A DNA stretch of 7,813 nt, from NCBI GenBank assembly GCA_002329525.1, contig DCTI01000218.1:18673-26485 (forward strand). The letters run 5' to 3'. Numbering within the stretch: position 1 is the stretch's first letter; each line of letters begins with the position of its first letter. The notes beneath the pieces were generated by a model. It had not been told where the DNA came from. It was given only the letters and a program-made list of their open reading frames with translations, and ran no database searches. A program made the translations under genes and the position numbers. This DNA comes from Negativicutes bacterium UBA1444. GTDB taxonomy: Bacteria > Bacillota > Negativicutes > UBA1444. Below, in pieces: positions 5,722-7,813 of the stretch.

Positions 5722-6600
5722 ATGAATGCGAAACAAAACCGCTGGCAAGTCATTCTGGCGCTCGTGCTGGCCTTGGTGATGGCACTGACGCTCGCCGGCT
5801 GCTCCTCCACGCCGGAAAAGAAACCGGCCGCCAACGCGCCGGCTGCATCCGCCGATGACAGCCTGACCAAAATCAAAGCCAAGGGACGCCTGGTTGTCGG
5901 AGTCAACGCGGAATTTGCCCCATTCGAGTTCCATGCGATGGTGAACGGCAAAGACACGATTGTCGGGTTTGACATGGACCTGGCCCGGGACATCGCCAAA
6001 GATATGGGCGTACAGCTGGAACTGAAGGAACTGGCTTTCGATGCCCTCCTGACCACGCTGCAGTCCGGCCAGATCGACGTAATCATCTCCGGCATGTCGG
6101 CCACGGCGGAACGCCGCAAGAGCGTCGACTTTTCCGAAGTCTATTACCGCGGCGAGCAAGTGCTGCTGACCACGAAGGACAATGTCGGCAAGTTCAACAG
6201 CTTCAGCGATCTGAAGAACTACAAGATCGGCCTGCAGCTGTCCTCCCTGCAGGACAAGCTGATCACCACGCTGATTCCGGACGGCAAGTTCACAAAGATC
6301 GAAAGCATGAACACGCTGTTTCTGTCCCTGAAGTCCAAGCAGATCGACGGGATCGTGACCACGAAGGTCGTTTGCCAGATGGCGATGGCCGCCAATCCGG
6401 AATTCGTGATCGCGGAAAAAGTGAAGATCGACGATTCGTCGCTGAACAGCCCGGGCGTGGCCGTGGCCATGCGCAAGAATTCCGCCGCTCTCAAGGCGCA
6501 GATGGATAGCACGATAAAACGGCTGAACACTTCCGGACAGATGCAGAAGTATGTCGACGAGGCGAGCAAGCTGGCCGGCACTCTTCCGAGCAAAAAATAA
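5722..6600 (+). CDS. Amino-acid-type ABC transporter solute-binding lipoprotein (family 3)
   Basis: The 292-residue protein captures substrate outside the membrane for the permease and ATPase downstream. It begins with a lipoprotein signal: a basic MNAKQNRWQ, a hydrophobic run (10-24) and lipobox LAGC, so C27 is the expected lipidated residue. An Ala/Pro/Lys-rich linker (28-46) follows. The SBP family 3 fold shows in GRLVVGVNAEFAPFEF (55-70), GFDMDLARDIA (82-92) and TAERRKSVDFSEVYY (128-142), where R131 matches the arginine that binds the amino-acid carboxylate. In IDGIVTT (208-214) the family normally has Asp in the last position, contacting the alpha-amino group (for example GlnH and HisJ); here it is T214. 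This hints at a ligand lacking a free amino group. ATG 5722 has AAAGGGG 9 nt upstream. Substrate unassigned; family secure. Confidence 0.93.
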   Translation: MNAKQNRWQVILALVLALVMALTLAGCSSTPEKKPAANAPAASADDSLTKIKAKGRLVVGVNAEFAPFEFHAMVNGKDTIVGFDMDLARDIAKDMGVQLELKELAFDALLTTLQSGQIDVIISGMSATAERRKSVDFSEVYYRGEQVLLTTKDNVGKFNSFSDLKNYKIGLQLSSLQDKLITTLIPDGKFTKIESMNTLFLSLKSKQIDGIVTTKVVCQMAMAANPEFVIAEKVKIDDSSLNSPGVAVAMRKNSAALKAQMDSTIKRLNTSGQMQKYVDEASKLAGTLPSKK

Positions 6601-6631
6601 ATTGTTGGCAAACCCAAGATAGGGGAGAAAC

Positions 6632-7321
6632 GTGGATTTCAGTTTTGCGGAAACATACCTGCCGATGTTTTTCAACGGCATCAAACTGACATTGATCATC
6701 TCGGTGATCTCGATCATTCTGGGGACCATTGTCGGAGTGTTGGTCTACTTTTTGAAAACCTCCCGCCTGGCCTTCGGGAAAATCTATCCCTTGCGCGTGG
6801 TCGCGTTTGGCTTCATCGAAACGATGCGCGGCACGCCGGTGCTCCTGCAGGTGCTGGTGGCCTACGTGCTGGTCAGCATGAGCCCGAATTCGTCGAACCT
6901 GCCCAGCAACATGGTGGCGCTGATCGCCAGCATCAGCGCGATCAGCCTCAACTCCAGCGTGTATATTGCCGAAATCGTCCGGGCGGGGATCCAGTCCGTG
7001 CCCCGGGGGCAGATGGAAGCGGCTCGGAGTTTGGGCATGCCGCACCTGATGGCGATGCGGGAAATCATCATGCCGCAGGCGATCAAAAACATCCTGCCGG
7101 CAATCGGCAACGAATTCGTCGCGGTCATCAAGGGTTCGTCGATGGCCTACGTCTTGGGCATCGCCGAACTGACCTTCACCGCCAAGGTGGTCCAGGGTGC
7201 TACATACAAGGGCCTGGAACCGCTATTGATTTCTGCCCTGTTCTATCTGGTCCTGACCTTTTCGATGGGCCGGCTGGTCGGCTGGGCCGAAAGGAGGATG
7301 AAGGCCAGTGATTCGCATTAA
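6632..7321 (+). CDS. Amino-acid ABC transporter permease (His/Glu/Gln/Arg/opine family)
   Basis: This 229-residue integral membrane subunit probably forms the channel as a homodimer, since only one permease gene is present. Hydrophobic segments lie near residues 18-41, 67-83, 92-116 and 196-216, with weaker ones between. Family marks are MRGTPVLLQ (65-73), the IVRAGIQSVPRGQMEAARSLGM stretch (about 115-136) and the EAA loop (129-150) with invariant G135, which docks to the ATPase. The start is GTG 6632, supported by AGGGGAG (6621-6627); no ATG nearby fits the frame. It follows the binding-protein gene by 31 bp with no terminator, and its last 14 bases overlap the ATPase gene, so the three should be co-transcribed. 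Substrate specificity lies with the binding protein and cannot be judged here. Confidence 0.94.
   Translation: MDFSFAETYLPMFFNGIKLTLIISVISIILGTIVGVLVYFLKTSRLAFGKIYPLRVVAFGFIETMRGTPVLLQVLVAYVLVSMSPNSSNLPSNMVALIASISAISLNSSVYIAEIVRAGIQSVPRGQMEAARSLGMPHLMAMREIIMPQAIKNILPAIGNEFVAVIKGSSMAYVLGIAELTFTAKVVQGATYKGLEPLLISALFYLVLTFSMGRLVGWAERRMKASDSH
7292..7297 (+). promoter_or_regulatory. Ribosome-binding site of the ABC ATPase inside the permease gene
   Basis: AGGAGG lies within the final permease codons, 10 nt before GTG 7308. It fixes the ATPase start and implies translational coupling with the permease. Confidence 0.7.
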
Positions 7322-7813
7322 CGGACTTTACAAGGATTTCGGCGACAACCACGTGCTGAAGGGAATCACGAATCATATCAAAAAGGGCGAAGTCGTTGTG
7401 GTCATTGGTCCGTCAGGCTCGGGAAAATCGACGTTCCTGCGCTGCCTGAACCTTCTGGAGACGCCGACGGCGGGAGAGATCATCCTGGAGGGGCAGACGA
7501 TCACCGACCCGAAGGTCGATATCAATAAGGTTCGGACCAAACTGGGCATGGTGTTTCAGCAGTTCAACCTGTTCCCGCACAAGACGGTGGCCGAGAATAT
7601 CATGATCTCTCCCATGCTGGTGAAAAAAGTATCCCGGGAGGCGGCCCATGAAAAAGCGGTGTCGCTGCTGAACCGGGTGGGGCTGGCGGAAAAGGAGAAC
7701 GCCTACCCGTCCTCCCTGTCCGGCGGCCAGCAACAGCGGGCGGCGATTGCCCGGGCCCTGGCCATGGAGCCGGACGTCATGTTGTTCGACGAACCGACCT
7801 CGGCCCTCGATCC
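7308..7813 (+). CDS. Amino-acid ABC transporter ATP-binding protein, 3' end cut off by window
   Basis: The frame is open from GTG 7308 to the window end, 168 codons of an expected 240 or so. The protein powers import by ATP hydrolysis at the inner face of the membrane. Nucleotide-binding motifs are in order: Walker A GPSGSGKST (34-42), Q-loop MVFQQFNLFPH (81-91), signature LSGGQQQR (137-144) and Walker B VMLFDEP (157-163), followed by the D-loop SALD. The FNLFPHKTVAEN stretch is typical of the polar amino-acid uptake ATPases (GlnQ/HisP type). The H-loop histidine is beyond the window. It overlaps the permease by 14 bp. The start rests on AGGAGG 10 nt upstream; no alternative start agrees with the expected N-terminus. 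The GlnQ-type symbol is withheld because the ligand is unknown. Confidence 0.94.
   Translation, partial: MIRINGLYKDFGDNHVLKGITNHIKKGEVVVVIGPSGSGKSTFLRCLNLLETPTAGEIILEGQTITDPKVDINKVRTKLGMVFQQFNLFPHKTVAENIMISPMLVKKVSREAAHEKAVSLLNRVGLAEKENAYPSSLSGGQQQRAAIARALAMEPDVMLFDEPTSALD

Noticed and set aside
5716..6729. 337-codon minus-strand open frame opposite the binding-protein gene
   Set aside because: No domain, no ribosome-binding site, and it spans a gene boundary; the plus strand has a clear lipoprotein and binding-protein sequence.

Overview
The window looks like ordinary chromosomal DNA from an anaerobic Bacillota, possibly of the Negativicutes or Clostridia type. This is an inference from several signs: strong AGGAGG-like ribosome-binding sites, frequent GTG starts, moderately high G+C genes separated by AT-rich promoter regions, a polar amino-acid ABC transporter with a lipoprotein binding protein, and a DUF169 gene. 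No rRNA, tRNA, CRISPR array, insertion sequence or phage gene was seen, and nothing fixes the genus.

Left half (1-2621). The window opens inside an M20-family metallohydrolase of the ArgE/DapE type, read rightward and missing its N-terminus. It converges on a leftward DUF169 gene (1126-1863), a cysteine-rich protein of unknown function. DUF169 is divergent from a rightward FMN nitroreductase-like gene (2049-2621). The 185 bp between them holds an AT-rich 22 bp inverted repeat and an 18 bp hairpin just ahead of the nitroreductase ribosome-binding site.

Middle (2622-4484). A leftward signalling gene (2694-4310) encodes a degenerate receiver-like domain, two PAS domains and an intact GGDEF diguanylate cyclase domain whose product-inhibition site has lost its arginine. 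A clear intrinsic terminator follows it. Upstream of it lies a 174 bp AT-rich divergent control region in which two sigma-70-type promoters pointing in opposite directions share almost the same -10 bases, with an imperfect palindrome over the leftward -35.

Right half (4485-7813). A rightward operon encodes an M20D aminoacylase-type amidohydrolase, a family-3 solute-binding lipoprotein, a His/Glu/Gln-type permease and an ABC ATPase cut by the window end. The genes are 34 bp apart, 31 bp apart and overlapping by 14 bp. The likely job is import of an amino acid or derivative and hydrolysis of an N-acyl or peptide bond. The binding protein keeps the carboxylate-binding arginine but has threonine where these proteins normally carry the aspartate that holds the alpha-amino group. 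With the amidohydrolase as first gene, this suggests uptake of N-blocked amino acids, which is the most interesting hypothesis here. No wholly new system is evident.
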